A stretch of DNA of 64,000 bases from Turnera subulata (taxonomy: Eukaryota; Streptophyta; Magnoliopsida; Malpighiales; Passifloraceae): positions 3,561-67,560 of the forward strand of contig JAKUCV010002088.1 in the NCBI GenBank assembly GCA_028386065.3, given 5' to 3'. A program made the translations under genes and the position numbers. The notes beneath the pieces are model-generated. The model worked only from the letters and a program-made list of their open reading frames with translations, did no database searches and was not told where the DNA came from. This document shows, one piece after another, positions 33,831 through 45,388 of this stretch. Positions within the stretch are counted from its first letter, which is position 1; each line of letters opens with the position of its first letter.

Positions 33831-34065
33831 TGAGTGGATGACCGCCAGCACCCGCGATCTTGTGTAGTTGACCGCTAGGCGTGGCGGTCTTCACGTCTTG
33901 ACCACTCGGGCCGACAGTCGTGGCTTCCTAAACGTTTCCTTTTCAGTTTTGGACTTGGGCTTTAGGGGTTTCATGAATTCTATCGACCCCATAACACTAT
34001 AAATAAAGCATTGGGTACCCAAAGACCCTCACAAATCATTAGAGCATATCCCAAACAAATTTAGG
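33831..34065 (+). promoter_or_regulatory. U3 promoter of a plus-strand Tat/Ogre element
   Basis: GACCGC-N8-GCGGTC at 33870-33889 and a degenerate ATGACCGCC copy at 33838 are followed by CACTATAAATAAAG (TATA 33998-34005). The order and spacing match the U3 of the LTR at 7697-9360. Downstream is the Ogre-type extra ORF, so this is likely the promoter region of a 5' LTR whose start I cannot place. Confidence 0.55.
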
Positions 34066-34070
34066 GCAAC
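34066..34070. repeat. Target-site duplication (GCAAC, left)
   Basis: GCAAC flanks the palindromic element at 34071-34296 on both sides (right copy 34297-34301). Confidence 0.65.
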
Positions 34071-34296
34071 TGCGAAGGCCCTCTCCCCGAGGGACCCACC
34101 AAACCCAGGTATTGTTACTTCACTCCCTCAGCCCAATTAAATCCTTTACCATGCTGCAGCACTAGGGATTCGAACTCGGGACGTGATGCTTTTTATCCCC
34201 CTCAAGGAGAGCACCTTCACCAATTCGAACTCGGGCGGAGGGAGTGATGTAACAATACCTGGGTTTGGTGGGTCCCTCGGGGAGAGGGCCTTCACA
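34071..34296. mobile_element. 226-bp palindromic insertion with ~60-bp inverted arms
   Basis: Left end TGCGAAGGCCCTCTCCCC, right end GGGGAGAGGGCCTTCACA. The arms pair for about 60 bp (through GGTATTGTTAC and TCACTCCCTC) with a few mismatches. Termini are TG...CA with a 5-bp duplication, unlike common MITE families. The ~105-bp centre contains two copies of TTCGAACTCGGG, on the minus strand CCCGAGTTCGAA, similar to an RNA polymerase III B box. It lies in the leader between the Tat TATA box and the ATG at 34303. Its class is uncertain: fold-back element, MITE or SINE-derived palindrome. Confidence 0.65.
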
Positions 34297-34302
34297 GCAA
34301 CC

Positions 34303-35502
34303 ATGAGTGAGAATTTTCATGCTAAGGTGCTTCGGTGAGTGGCGAGCATTCCCCCTTTGTGCCGTTTGGATTTTGCAATGCTAGGGCTGTCCGGGTTATT
34401 CAAGCTTCATGGCGTTGTGATAAATGAAAGTCTGATTCGTGCTGCTGTAAAATTCTGAGACAAGATTCGCCGTTTTTTCTGCTTTGGCCAAGATATGATA
34501 GAGTTGTGTCCCACTGTAGATGAGTTCAATGCCTTATTGGGTGCTAAATTCAAAAAGTCTGTTGCCATGGTTTCTCTTGATGATGCTGTCTTGAAGGAGG
34601 AAAGTGAATTTTTCTCTTTAGCTGAAGGGCAAATTGGTTTCCTCTTGGATCAAAACAATCATCTGGAATTATAAAAAATCATCGATCAATACATTCTTGG
34701 CGGCTTGGAACAACACCCACGGGAGGAAGATTCTGATTGGAGGAAGAAATGCAATCACGCACTCGCCCTTGTGATCACAGGAGAGTTTCTGTTGGTGGGT
34801 CCTCCGGGTGTTTGTCCACTTCGGATTGGCGCACTGGTCGTCAGACTCTTTGACGAAAAAAGTTTAGTTCCTGTGATACTGGGTGAAACTCTCAATTGTT
34901 TGGATGTGTTAGCAGATAATCCCAATACTCCCATGACTGGTTCCCCTCTCCTACTCCGGGTATATGTTCATCCCCTCACTTCCCAATTGTCGCTCTGATT
35001 TCGTTGATCCTTTCCCGTTTTGCAGATGTGACTATGCGAACACCTCACATTGATTGAGCGCCCTAAAACTGATCCCACAAACTATGTTCGTCGTGGTTAT
35101 TCTATCTCTTTCAACACTATCCGGGATTGGATCATCTATATGAAGGTTCTCAAAGCTGAACAAATTACTTGGTTCTGTCAGTGGCTTGGGATGCAAGAGG
35201 TGGTCATCCGTACCCTGTGTAATGATTGGGTCATGCTCCCTGGTGTAGAGAGATCTACAGATTATCGCTCGAATAGGATTCTAAAGCAGTTTGGTTTAAA
35301 CCAAACAGTCCCTTCTGATATCCAAATCCCAGTGATAGGGCCCATGGAAGCTGCAGCCTTGAGAGCTATAAAGGAGGGTTGGACCTTGCCTTTAGGAGAA
35401 AGTACCAGCAACCAATTGAAGATAGTGCCTCCCATGTCATATCTAGAGTGGTTGAAAGAGGATATGGTCGATTCTGAAGGGCCTTTGCATTTTGCCAAAT
35501 AA
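34303..35502 (+). pseudogene. Ogre-type extra ORF upstream of gag (DUF7745/plant-mobile-domain-like)
   Basis: One frame from ATG 34303 with stops at 34336, 34456, 34672 and 34996. Recognisable blocks are LDFAMLGLSGLFKLHGVVIN, FCFGQDMIELCPTVDEFNAL, VCPLRIGALVVRLFDEKSLV with PVILGETLNCLDVLAD, then IERPKTDPTNYVRRGYSISF, WFCQWLGMQEVVIRTLCNDW and PVIGPMEAAALRAIKEGWTL. The order (PTVxEF, then LFDxxxxxxPVILxET, then a W-rich C-terminal half) is that of the ORF1 protein in front of gag in Ogre elements, related to plant mobile-domain proteins. It lies 300 bp behind a Tat TATA box on the same strand. Gag-pol of this element is not present in the window. Confidence 0.65.
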
Positions 35503-35639
35503 GCATTTTTGGAAGGGCCTACATCGCCCGGTGTTTGAACCTTCCGAGCACCTTATCAAGAGGAATAGCGGTGGATGTATAGATGCGAGCCGTAAGAGGC
35601 ATAGGAAGAATTGAGTCTCATCTTGAAAAATTACCCTTA
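35503..35639 (+). other. Downstream flank of the Ogre-type ORF
   Basis: No gene. Before Athila #2 inserted, this joined the sequence at 56573 through TACAC. Confidence 0.5.
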
Positions 35640-35644
35640 TACAC
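35640..35644. repeat. Target-site duplication of Athila #2 (TACAC, left)
   Basis: TACAC directly precedes TGATGCATTATTTTT. The same five bases follow the other LTR at 56568-56572. Confidence 0.88.
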
Positions 35645-37567
35645 TGATGCATTATTTTTACTCGTGACTTTTACAATTTATAATTCTTGATCAATTCACA
35701 ACATGACACACAAATATCTCATGAGTAAACACAACGATTGTTAACTGCAAGTGTACAGTGTACTATGTAGTGAAGTAGTCTAATCAAGGTCGATCCACGG
35801 AACAAGGAAAATAAGTACTATCTAAATCACAACTTATGATTATCTAGGCAAATCAATTAAATATGGTGTAGGTGATGTCGAAATCAAATAATAAAAAGAA
35901 ATAAAACTGCAGACTTAATCTAAAGTGAAGTTCTATCAATATCTAAAGCATTTCAGGAAATCGGGGTTCACACAATTACTTTCTAGGTTTATTATTCATG
36001 GAGTCGATTTCTATCATTGATGTGTGATTGTGGGAAATTGTTTCTAATGTCTTAATCCTCAGCTCTTGCATGTTGAATCAAATATTCAACGAAGATTATT
36101 ACCTAGCTCTCGCATAGCGTAGCATCCATACTAAACTCATTAAGCACAAAACAATCAATGAAGCCCAAAAAACTATCAGCTCTCGCATATTTTTGCATTA
36201 ATCAATCTATGTTCTTCTAGGTATCATCATATAAATCACGCAACTCTCGCATCTTGCAATCAATAATAATCAATCTAAAGTAGATAATAAATTTGGCACA
36301 TATAGATTGAACAATCAACACTAGGTATCATCATATAAATCACGCAACTCTCGCATCTTGCAATCAATAATAATCAATCCAAATTAGATGATAAATTCGG
36401 CACATATAGATTGAACAATCAACACGATCAATTGAATAAACATCAATCCATAGATAATAAAACCATAGAAGTAATTGGCTACATCCCTAATCCTAGAATA
36501 GAGAATTACTTCCTCATAATAAAAAAGTAATCAATCAATATCTCACAAGAATTCATCAAGTAAACAATTTAACAGAAAGAAAAACGAAAAGAGGAAGAAG
36601 TAGTGAAGTTGGCTGGCTGGTTTGGTTGGATGTTGATGGCGTCGACTTGTGCTCTTTTGGTATCGATTTCTGCTGCAATTGGACTGGTGATTCTGTGATT
36701 TTAAACCTTCAAATCTTGCTGAAAAAATGTTGAATTGTTGTGGGGAATAACCTTTGAAATTGGATGAGGAATTCGGCACCACCTAGAGGATCCAAAAGAG
36801 TAGAAAACCCTAACCCAACTAGTGTGTGTGAACTAATAACTAACCAATTCGGCAGAGCTTCGCCCTCTGACTTTTGCCTCCTGAATATGTCAACCTAGGG
36901 GGTCCTTTTGTACTTATTTTAAGCTCTGGAAGTTGGTGGGACTCTCCTACTTTGAATGGAAATTGAATTCTTGACTTGCACTCCAAGTTGGACTTTTGCC
37001 TGTTTTCTGGCCCAAAACTTGCACGCCATTTTACTTCTAGAAAACGTCCGAACTGGGTATTGGGCTCTTCTACAAAATTCTAGATAATTCTATTAGCTTT
37101 CGTTTCATGAACTTCTGTAACTCAAGATATCTTGAAACACTGGGCCTGGGTCGGTACAGAAAAATCTGCATCCTGGGCTGGATTAAAATAATTGCTGCTC
37201 CTTGTAGACTCGGTTAAAAATTATGAAATTTAATCCGTAGAAAGCTCTGAAAGTTTAGTTTCGTCTCCAATTGGTCTCACTTGATTTCAATTCCTAGAAC
37301 TCCTTAAATCTTCAAATTAGTCGGCTGTGCTCACTATAAAAATTTTCCTAAATTGGGTCTGGTTTCCAAACTTGGCTAAAAAGCTTCAATTCTTCAATAA
37401 AAATGATAAATTCCTGATAAAAACACTTAATCAATAAAATTGAAGTACTAATTGACACAATGCATGAAAACACAAAATAATATAAAGATTATACACATAA
37501 TCGATCAAGAATACATAGAAAAAGCCACTGAAAACCATCATAAAACAACTAACATTTAGATGTTATG
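35645..37567 (-). mobile_element. 3' LTR of Athila #2
   Basis: 1923 bp, collinear with 54797-56567 but diverged by many substitutions and indels. Its right end reads TTATGA where the other LTR has TTATCA. The word CAGCTCTCGCAT or variants recurs at about 36059, 36106, 36176, 36239 and 36344. Confidence 0.88.
36218..36425 (-). repeat. 104-bp tandem duplication in the Athila #2 3' LTR
   Basis: Two adjacent near-identical copies beginning TAGGTATCATCATATAAATC (36218 and 36322). The 5' LTR has only one copy, so the duplication arose after insertion or in this LTR alone. Confidence 0.85.
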
Positions 37568-39431
37568 AAATCTCCTCAAACTTAAACTTTGCTTGTCCTC
37601 AAGCAAATAAAACAAAATAAACCAGATGAGGGTTTTGGAAATCTCCACCAATTCGCACAATTAAAAAGAATTCATATGAAGACATCCAAGATAGCCACCA
37701 AGAGCTTATGAAAAACATTTAAGAATAAATGCTAAGAAAGAAAGAAAATCTCATGAAAAAGCATCCATGCCATAGTCAGACTTACCCGCACAAGCTTTCA
37801 CACAAATCACTTAGCAAAAAACTACTACCCATATGCATGCAAGAATGAATTGACGTCATGAAAATTTGAAAAATAAGTCCCATAGGAAAACTCCAGAACT
37901 TTACTCCACTATTATGAATAAACACTCTCAAAAAGATCAATAGGACTTTACAAAGGGTTGTAATGGGATCTTGGGTAAAGGTTGATGAAAGAAAAGGTAT
38001 ATAGGGAAATCAAAGTTAAAAAATTCACATAAGAAAAGATTGCAATGTGCATCATCAAGAGATTGAAAAGAATTCTCAAAGTGCAAGTCTTGAAGTAACA
38101 TCCATCATGTGATCATATAAAGAAATCCAACTTGTTTCAGGAACCATGATTGCGCAATTTCTCATCTCTTTTTTTTTTTTTGCTTGCGCTTGACATTCCA
38201 TAACATACTTGAAACAATTGAAAGTGCAAACATCTTCAGTGCATAGATCTTCTTGGATGTGAAAAGATACGGTACAATTGCACTTATCATAGAAAAATAT
38301 TGATAAAAACATAGAGCAAAAATCTCTTAAGGAACTTCAAAAAAAATGGGTATGGACAATGGAAGAAAAGAATGGTAGTCATAAGGTTCCAAAGGGTTAA
38401 AGGTGGGTAAATGTGGGTAATGAAAGAAAAATTAGCTACCATGATTTAGGCTCAACGGGGTTAAATAAGGGATAATGATAAAAGGTAGCTTTTTATTGGC
38501 TTGTTGGTTTGAACAAAGAATGCCTAAATCATCTCTTTCATTAAGCATCTTTGAGAAAAATTCGCTTTGAAAAGTTCTGAAAACTTGTTCTATGACATAT
38601 ATGTAGACGTCAAAAATTTGAAAAATAATGCGTAGGGTGTCAAAAAATGCTAGGCAAAGAATTCTAGAACTTGCATGAATTTATCATAACTAAGCATGAA
38701 CATAAGATCAATCAAAGATCAAACTTCTTGCAAATAAAAGAAAAAGATTTCGAAAACTCAAAGTAACTCTCTTGGTTATCCATCAACAAAATCATCTTGA
38801 TCATAGAATGGTGGGTTTTAAAACAATTTGAAAAAAAAGGAAAAATCTTTTTGGTATTTTTAAATTTTTCAGTTAAAAACGAAATTTGAAAAACAATTTT
38901 GAAAACAATTTGAAAATCAATTTGGAAAAATAAAGTTGAAAACGATTTTTTTGAAAACAATTTTGAAAAAGGTAATGGCTTTTTACAAAGTATCTAGAAT
39001 AAAAAATATGCATACTCAATATATTGAAGTAAAAAACATGCTCTTTATTGACACTTAACAAACAAAAAACAAACAAACAAATTGCAAGGAAATTTGTTCC
39101 CACTCCTCAAACTTAAATCGGACAATGTCCTCATTGGCCAAGAAAGAAAAGAAACAAAGGATAAAAAGATAGGCAAATAGGAGAGGTACTCTCCTCAAAC
39201 TTAGATTGAAACATGTATAGCACATAACAAAAGATAATCCAAATAAGAGAAAAAGCAAGAATCAACTATAAGAAAGATAGAGAAATCGAAATTGCTTTGC
39301 CACTAGGTGTTCATGACAACAAAATTAAACCTAATTGACATGAAATTTAAATGACTAGCATTGACTGCATCCTATAAAAGTAAACACATAAAGCAATAAA
39401 AATACAACACATCAAATGATGATGCTTGAAA
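37568..39431 (-). other. 3' untranslated region of Athila #2
   Basis: No gene. Next to the LTR the minus strand reads CTTGAGGACAAGCAAAG and TTTGAGGAGATTT, an Athila-like 3' junction. At 38870-38975 a degenerate TTGAAAACAATTT repeat with a ~13-bp period occurs. Near 39100-39210 CAAACTTAAATCGGACAATG and a related CTCAAACTTAGATTG block mark the end of the third-ORF transcript region. Confidence 0.6.
38870..38975 (-). repeat. Short degenerate A-rich tandem repeat
   Basis: Repeats of TTGAAAACAATTT-like units, about 13 bp each, in the Athila #2 3' region. They explain the Phe/Lys-rich minus-strand open frames. Confidence 0.7.
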
Positions 39432-39760
39432 CTACTCGGCAAGTTTGTTCTCGACGTTCTCTAGCTTCTTCCGAAGTTGCGCGATGGTCTTTTCTTGTTC
39501 ATCCAATTTGCTGCACATGACTCTCCCTAATTTATCCACAATGTCAACCAAATTTTCCATTTGAGAGAGTAATTCGCCGGTGGTCTTGTTGAGAATGGCG
39601 ATGCCATCGACTTGAGCTTCCCATCCTATGAGAAAGTCGAAGATGTTGGAGGAATCGGACTCCACAAATGACGTTGACGATGGTGGCTTACAGTGGATTG
39701 GTTGTGTGCTAACACAAAAGCATTCCTCATCAACCTCTTCTTCATCACTAAAAGGATATG
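39432..39760 (-). pseudogene. Third ORF of Athila #2, C-terminal part (beyond the copia)
   Basis: Continues the frame of 48174-49065 once the copia (39766-48173) and one GATCA are removed: 892 + 329 = 1221 bp, exactly 407 codons. It begins with an acidic SDEEEVDEECF stretch, then FLIGWEAQVDGIAIL and a C-terminal helix rich in heptad spacing (LDEQEKTIAQLRKKLENVEN), probably a coiled coil, and stops at 39432. Confidence 0.85.
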
Positions 39761-39765
39761 GATCA
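39761..39765. repeat. Target-site duplication of the copia element (GATCA, left)
   Basis: GATCA precedes TGTAACTTTCCC at 39766; the right copy is 48174-48178. Confidence 0.92.
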
Positions 39766-41283
39766 TGTAACTTTCCCTAGAGCTATTATGACACTCATAA
39801 CAAGCACAATATGCAGCGGAAACAAGGAAACTTAACCAAGAACCAAGTGAAGCATGCATAAACCGTATAACAATTTTTACATACCTGGAAGATTAGGGTC
39901 TTTCACCCAATAGCTGGAACGAATCAGTAAGAGCAAGACAACGGCCAGGCTCCTCTACGGTATCCACATGAACCGTGACCGGCTTGGAATCGTCACACGA
40001 GTCAAGCCTCGAGCTCCCCCGGACTGATGTGCTAGCAAGAGTAAACTGGGAGCATGTATGGTTGTGGTGTTTTGGTGTTCATCCATCTTTCACAAAGAAG
40101 AAGAAGCTAAAGGGGAGAGTATTTTTCTCTGAATGTGCAGGAGCAGAACGTGAGAGGGAGAGGGAGAGATCAGATCATTAAGCCTCCTTTCCACTCACAC
40201 AAAGCATAAGGCCAAAAGAGATAATGGTGGCCAACATGTTGGCCCATCTCCCACCTTAATCATGTCACAACATGATAATGTCTGCACCAAACATAAACAA
40301 CACATCACACCACTAATGTCTGGTCAATAATACAGATATTTATTGAACCAAAACGACCCTGGTTCAACCATGGTCCAACCACGGTTCAACCACGGTCCAA
40401 CCACACCCGGTCCAACTATGGTTCAACCATCTGCTCGAATCAACGGTTCTATGTGTGTGACCCTGTAGGCACTTGTAACGTGCGGAAATAATTGTAAAAT
40501 TCTCATTTTACAATTATAAGCAAAGAGCGGCGTCTAGCAACACATCATTGCTACCCGAACGACAAGATCAGTACTGATTCTCTATGCCTCAGAACATGTC
40601 ATCGTCCTTTCGTCCCATAATCTAGATCAAACACGAGACATGGAATATGCCAATCTCGTATATGTTTAATCTATGTTTCTTGATCCCCGAGTTAACTGTA
40701 TAAAACGGATACCCGTGATATCACCATATCACCTAATCCGAGCATGGCCATGCATTTAACAGTTCAACTCTATCAAGAAACCATCTGATAATATACCCGT
40801 TATATGGGTCGGACAAATCCCCTCTTGATCAATCAAAACCCACTACATACTCGTCATATACCAATGATTACCCTTATGCCCACCCAGTTACGGATGACTA
40901 GGAATAATATCAAAGTACAAGATTCATATGTTGGATACCTTGACGATCTCAGGTCGGAGGACAATACATCTATAAGAAACACTAATGACATACATATAAC
41001 GTTCCATGTAGTGTTCTTATGTGGGTCGGTCCAGTCCACAAGTTCTCCAACTTGTACCCGTATGTGGAATTCATATCACATATGCAATTCTCAACATACG
41101 CTAGTCTTAATTTATTATTACAACCCATCCGTAATAATAATCGACTAGGGACATTTAAGAATATGAAATATTCTAGGGTTATAAGTATGTGCAAGCATTT
41201 ATCTCATATTGGAATAACCTTAATGTGTATACGTGACAACAAACAATCATCCATGATTGGCTTTTGGGCATATTACACTAACA
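39766..41283 (-). mobile_element. 3' LTR of the copia element
   Basis: 1518 bp, very similar to 46645-48173. It lacks about 12 bp (ACGATACTTAT region) present near 48090 in the other copy. The 11-bp repeats at 40361-40430 lie inside. Confidence 0.92.
40361..40430 (-). repeat. 11-bp phased GGTYCAACCAY repeats in the copia LTR
   Basis: Six copies: four head to tail at 11-bp intervals (40361, 40372, 40383, 40394), ACCC, then two more (40409, 40420). The other LTR has the same array at 47239-47308. One unit per helical turn suggests a protein-binding enhancer. Confidence 0.7.
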
Positions 41284-41397
41284 ATCTCCCACTTGCACTA
41301 AAGCCAATCATCCATATATCTCATACATGTGGGTCTAGCATGACCATCATGCTTACGCTGTGTGAGAGGCTCAGTCAGAAGATCTGCTACATAGTTC

Positions 41398-44265
41398 TCA
41401 AACGGAACTTTGTACAGCCACAGTTGTAGGGTCGGCAACTGTTTCTTGCCTGGAACTCTTCCAGCAAACAGCGCCACATCCAAGAAAAAACACGTAAACT
41501 GATTGCGATATAAAATCATCCCTGTCTGTTTGGAAGCTAGCATCTTTGTAACGCTTTACAACAAGCCCATCAACGCTTCCGTGAACCAGGAATGCATCCT
41601 TAGTGCTTCTCAAGTACTTAAGGATATTTAACCGCTGTCCAGTGACTTTCACCGGGAGCAGATTGGCATCTGCTTGTGACACTCAAAGCATAAGCGACAT
41701 CCGGTCTAGTACATAGCATGGCATATATGATAGATCCTATTGCAGAAGCAAAAGGGATCTAACTCATCCACTCTCTCACCTTAGTCATACTAGGATATAG
41801 ACTCTTTGAGAGAGATATGCCATGTGACATGGGCAAGAAACCCTTATTGAAATCTTGCATGCTAAACCTCTTTAGCGCCCTGTCAACATATGTACTCCGA
41901 CTTAGCCCGAGAAGCCTTTTGGATCTATCTCTATAGATCTTTATACCTAATACTTAGGCAGCTTCTCCTAAGTCCTTCATTGAGAAATTCTTTCCTAACC
42001 AAGCCTTTACAGACTGTAGTGTCAGAATGCCATTCCCAATAAGCAGAATGTCGTCAACATATAACATCAAGAAAACAATAGTGCTCCCACTAACCTTCTA
42101 GTAAACACATGAAACATCTTCACTTTTAATGAAACCAAACTCTTTGATTACATCATTAAAACGAAGATTCCCACTCCTAGAAGCTTGCCTTAGTCCACAA
42201 ATGGACCTTTGCAACTTGCATACCATACTAGCATACTCTGGATCGACAAAACCTTCAGGTTGTGTCAAGTACACATCCACAAAAATTTTCCATTAAGGAA
42301 AGCGGTTTTGACATCCATTTGCCATATCTCATAATCATGGTATGCGGCTATAGCCAAAAGAATCCGGATGGATTTAACTATGGCGACTGGTGAGAAAGTT
42401 TCATCATAGTCAATACTATGAACTTGCTTGAAACCTTTCGTAACTAATTGCCCTTTAAAGGTAATCACATTACCATCCATGTAGGTCTTTCTCAAAGACC
42501 CATTTGCACCCTATAGGTTTTACCCTTTCAGGTGGATCAACCAAGGTCCATACCTTGTTTTTCATACATGGATTCCATTTCCGAATTCATAGCTTCAAGC
42601 CACTTCTTGGAGTCAAGACCCGTAATGGTCAGCTGATAGGAAGTGGGCTCATCCTCACCTATGAGCATCACATCTCCAGTATGAGTTATGAGAAATCTAT
42701 ATCTCTCAGGCTCATACCGAATCCTATCTGACCTACGCAGTCCATGTGTTACAGGTACAGGATTCTCATCTACAACAACTTGCGGATCCTGTGCTTGTTC
42801 CATCTCAGCCTCTATATCTCGAACTTCTTCGAGTTCTATTTTCCTCCCACTGATTCTTCTAGAAATAGACACTCTTTCTAGAAAAATAGCATTCCGAGCC
42901 ACAAACATTTTGTGCTCTAGAGGATTATAGAAATAATACTCTTTAAGGTATCATACAAAAAGGCACTTGTCGGATTTAGGGCCGAGTTTATCTGATGCTT
43001 CACGTCTCACGTAAGCCTCACAACCCTAAATCCTCATAAAAGACAAAATGGGATGCTTCCCAGTCCATATCTCATATGGTGTCTTTTTAAACGATTTAGA
43101 TGGAACACGGTTAAGTGTAAGTGCAACACTCAATAATGCATGTCCTTAAAAGGAAATAGAAGGTCAGCTTGACTCATTATAGAACGAACCATGTCCAACA
43201 AGGTTCGGTTCCTCCTATTGGATACACCATTCCATTGAGGCGTACCCGGTGGAGTAAGCTGTGATACTATACCACAACCCTTTAGATGATCAAGAAACTC
43301 TTGGCCTAAGTATTTACCTCCTCGATCTTATCGAAGCATCTTAATACTTTTCGAGTCGATTCTGTACTTCATTCTTGAATTCTTTGAACTTTTCAAAGGA
43401 TTCCGACTTGTGTTTCATTAGATACACAAGGCCGTATCTACTGAAGTCATCAGTAAATGTAATGAAGTATTGAAAACCACCTCTAGCCTGTGTAGACATT
43501 GGTCCGCATACATCAGTATGTATTAGACCTAACAAGTCCGAGGCTATTTCACCTTTACCTGTAAAGGAAGCCTTAGTCATTTTGCCTAATAAACATGACT
43601 CACATGTCTCATGTGATTCAAAATCAAATGAGTCTAAAAATCCAACTTTATGGAGTTTACGAATACGAGTCTCGTTTATATGGCCCAAACGACTACGCCA
43701 GAGATAGGTTTCACTAGAATCATGTAATCTAACCTTCTTCGTATTAATGTTATAGATAGGCGTTACTAGGTTTAGAACATACAAACCACCGTTTAAAAAT
43801 GCACCACCATAAATTTCATCGAAATAAATAGAACAACAATTGTTCTTTATTCTCAATAAAAACTTTTCTTGTCCATACAAGATACAGAAATCAAATTCCT
43901 GCTTATGGTAGGTACATAATAACAATTGTTCAGTTCTAAAACCAAACCACTCGGTAAGGATAGATAGAAAGTCCCTACGGCTAATGTAGCGACTCTTGCT
44001 GCAATACCGAGGCATAGGTCTATCTCATCCTTAGCCAATCTCCTACTCTTTCCCAGTTCCTTCACATTTCCTCAAATGTGAGAACCACATCCTGTATCTT
44101 ATACCCACGATGCAGAGGTAGAGATATTACCCTCTATAACAAAATATCTGAAGCGGAAGTCTCACTTACCTTCTGCTTCTTTACCTCTTCAAGGTAAACA
44201 GGGCTGTTTCGGTCCTAATGGCTTGGTTTGTTGCAACAGAAACAATTTCCTTCTTTGCAACACCA
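41398..44265 (-). pseudogene. pol: Copia pol: zinc-finger end of gag, protease trace, integrase, RT, RNase H
   Basis: Reading leftward: a degenerate CCHC knuckle near 44240; a protease trace; a gag-pre-integrase zone with YLWRSRLGHINETRIRKLH and CESCLLGKM (HHCC zinc site); integrase core LLGLIHTDVCGPMSTQARGG and FTDDFSRYGLVYLMKHKSES. After several stops comes VFVARNAIFLERVSISRRIS (42900). The RT shows TKGFKQVHSIDYDETFSPVA, IWQMDVKTAFLNG, CKLQRSICGLRQASR and a YVDD site at 42050-42064. RNase H survives as YKDASFQTDRDDFISQSVYV (about 41530). Order integrase-before-RT proves Ty1/copia. Stops and frameshifts occur throughout. Confidence 0.9.
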
Positions 44266-45388
44266 CCCTTGAGTTTCAGCACGTGAGAACAAGAAGACGC
44301 ACATGCTCCAAACCTTTTGGTACATTTCTTCTTCTTTTCAAATTTTGCTTTACCCTTTCCTTTTCAAAGGAAACCAAGACACCTAAGGCTCTCAATGTAC
44401 CTAATCATCTTGAGCACATGAGGTCTAACGGGTGATAACTTAGCCATCTTGCATTGGAACAATGCCTTAGAGGTCTCGTAGCTCCCATGCCTTGCTTGCT
44501 CTCCTCAGAGCATTTTCAGGTGTTCGATCATACCGAACGCCCCCATGTTCTCATGTTGCTTCTAAAGCTCAGAGTTCATGGTAATTAGCATAAGGCATGC
44601 AACATCCAATGCATCATCAACATGCTACTCACAAGCATCTACTTCTGCCCTAGAAGCATTAGGCGCCAATTCGTTAAGAATAGGCCCTTCAAGGACATAC
44701 AAATTTTTCTTGTTTGAAGACTATCCTCAAAATGTGATGCCACTCTAGGAAACTATTCCTATTCAGCTTGTCCTACTCAAGGACGAATCGCAATAATAAA
44801 GTGCTAGTGTTTTGTGCCATGATAATTCTACAACAATGATCAACTCACACAAATAATAGTCATGCATACAAATCATTTAATAAGGAATTCTATTAAATGT
44901 GCTCCTACTACATAAATCAAGACAATTATATAAGTAGGCCAAGATCCATATTTCACTACAACATAAGTCAGCTTTGGCTGATCACCTACATCATAACTAT
45001 TTAGGTAGACAACTCTTATCAATTACATCTCTATGTAACTCTTGGATAGTTGAGTGAACAACACCATGTCCAAGTCTATCTTATAGACATTGCTCAACCC
45101 TTGCCTCTAGGTCCTTAATCCTATTAAGATAACCTAGTTAAGTCCACACCCACAATAAGCAATCGAGATATTACAATTATCCACTCGCATCTTCTTAGGA
45201 TAAACAATGGCACCTTGTTTTGGCAAAAACCTACCAATTGTTGATCTTAAGCTTGATGAGTGCTTATCATGGAAGGCAACTAAGAACTTAATATTTTTCA
45301 TCAACATATAATTCCAACACATCAAATGCTTGTTCTTGATAAATCATACATTGATGTCATGTAAGTTTGGAAACCAAAACTACATGAG
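44266..45388 (-). pseudogene. gag: Degenerate copia gag region
   Basis: By position this should hold gag between the leader array and the knuckle near 44240. I see only short open frames without a clear domain, so gag is heavily decayed or very divergent. Confidence 0.35.

Noticed and set aside
34120..34240. tRNA gene or intact SINE (B-box-like TTCGAACTCGGG)
   Set aside because: No A box, no cloverleaf and no poly(A) or T-rich tail; only the B-box resemblance remains.
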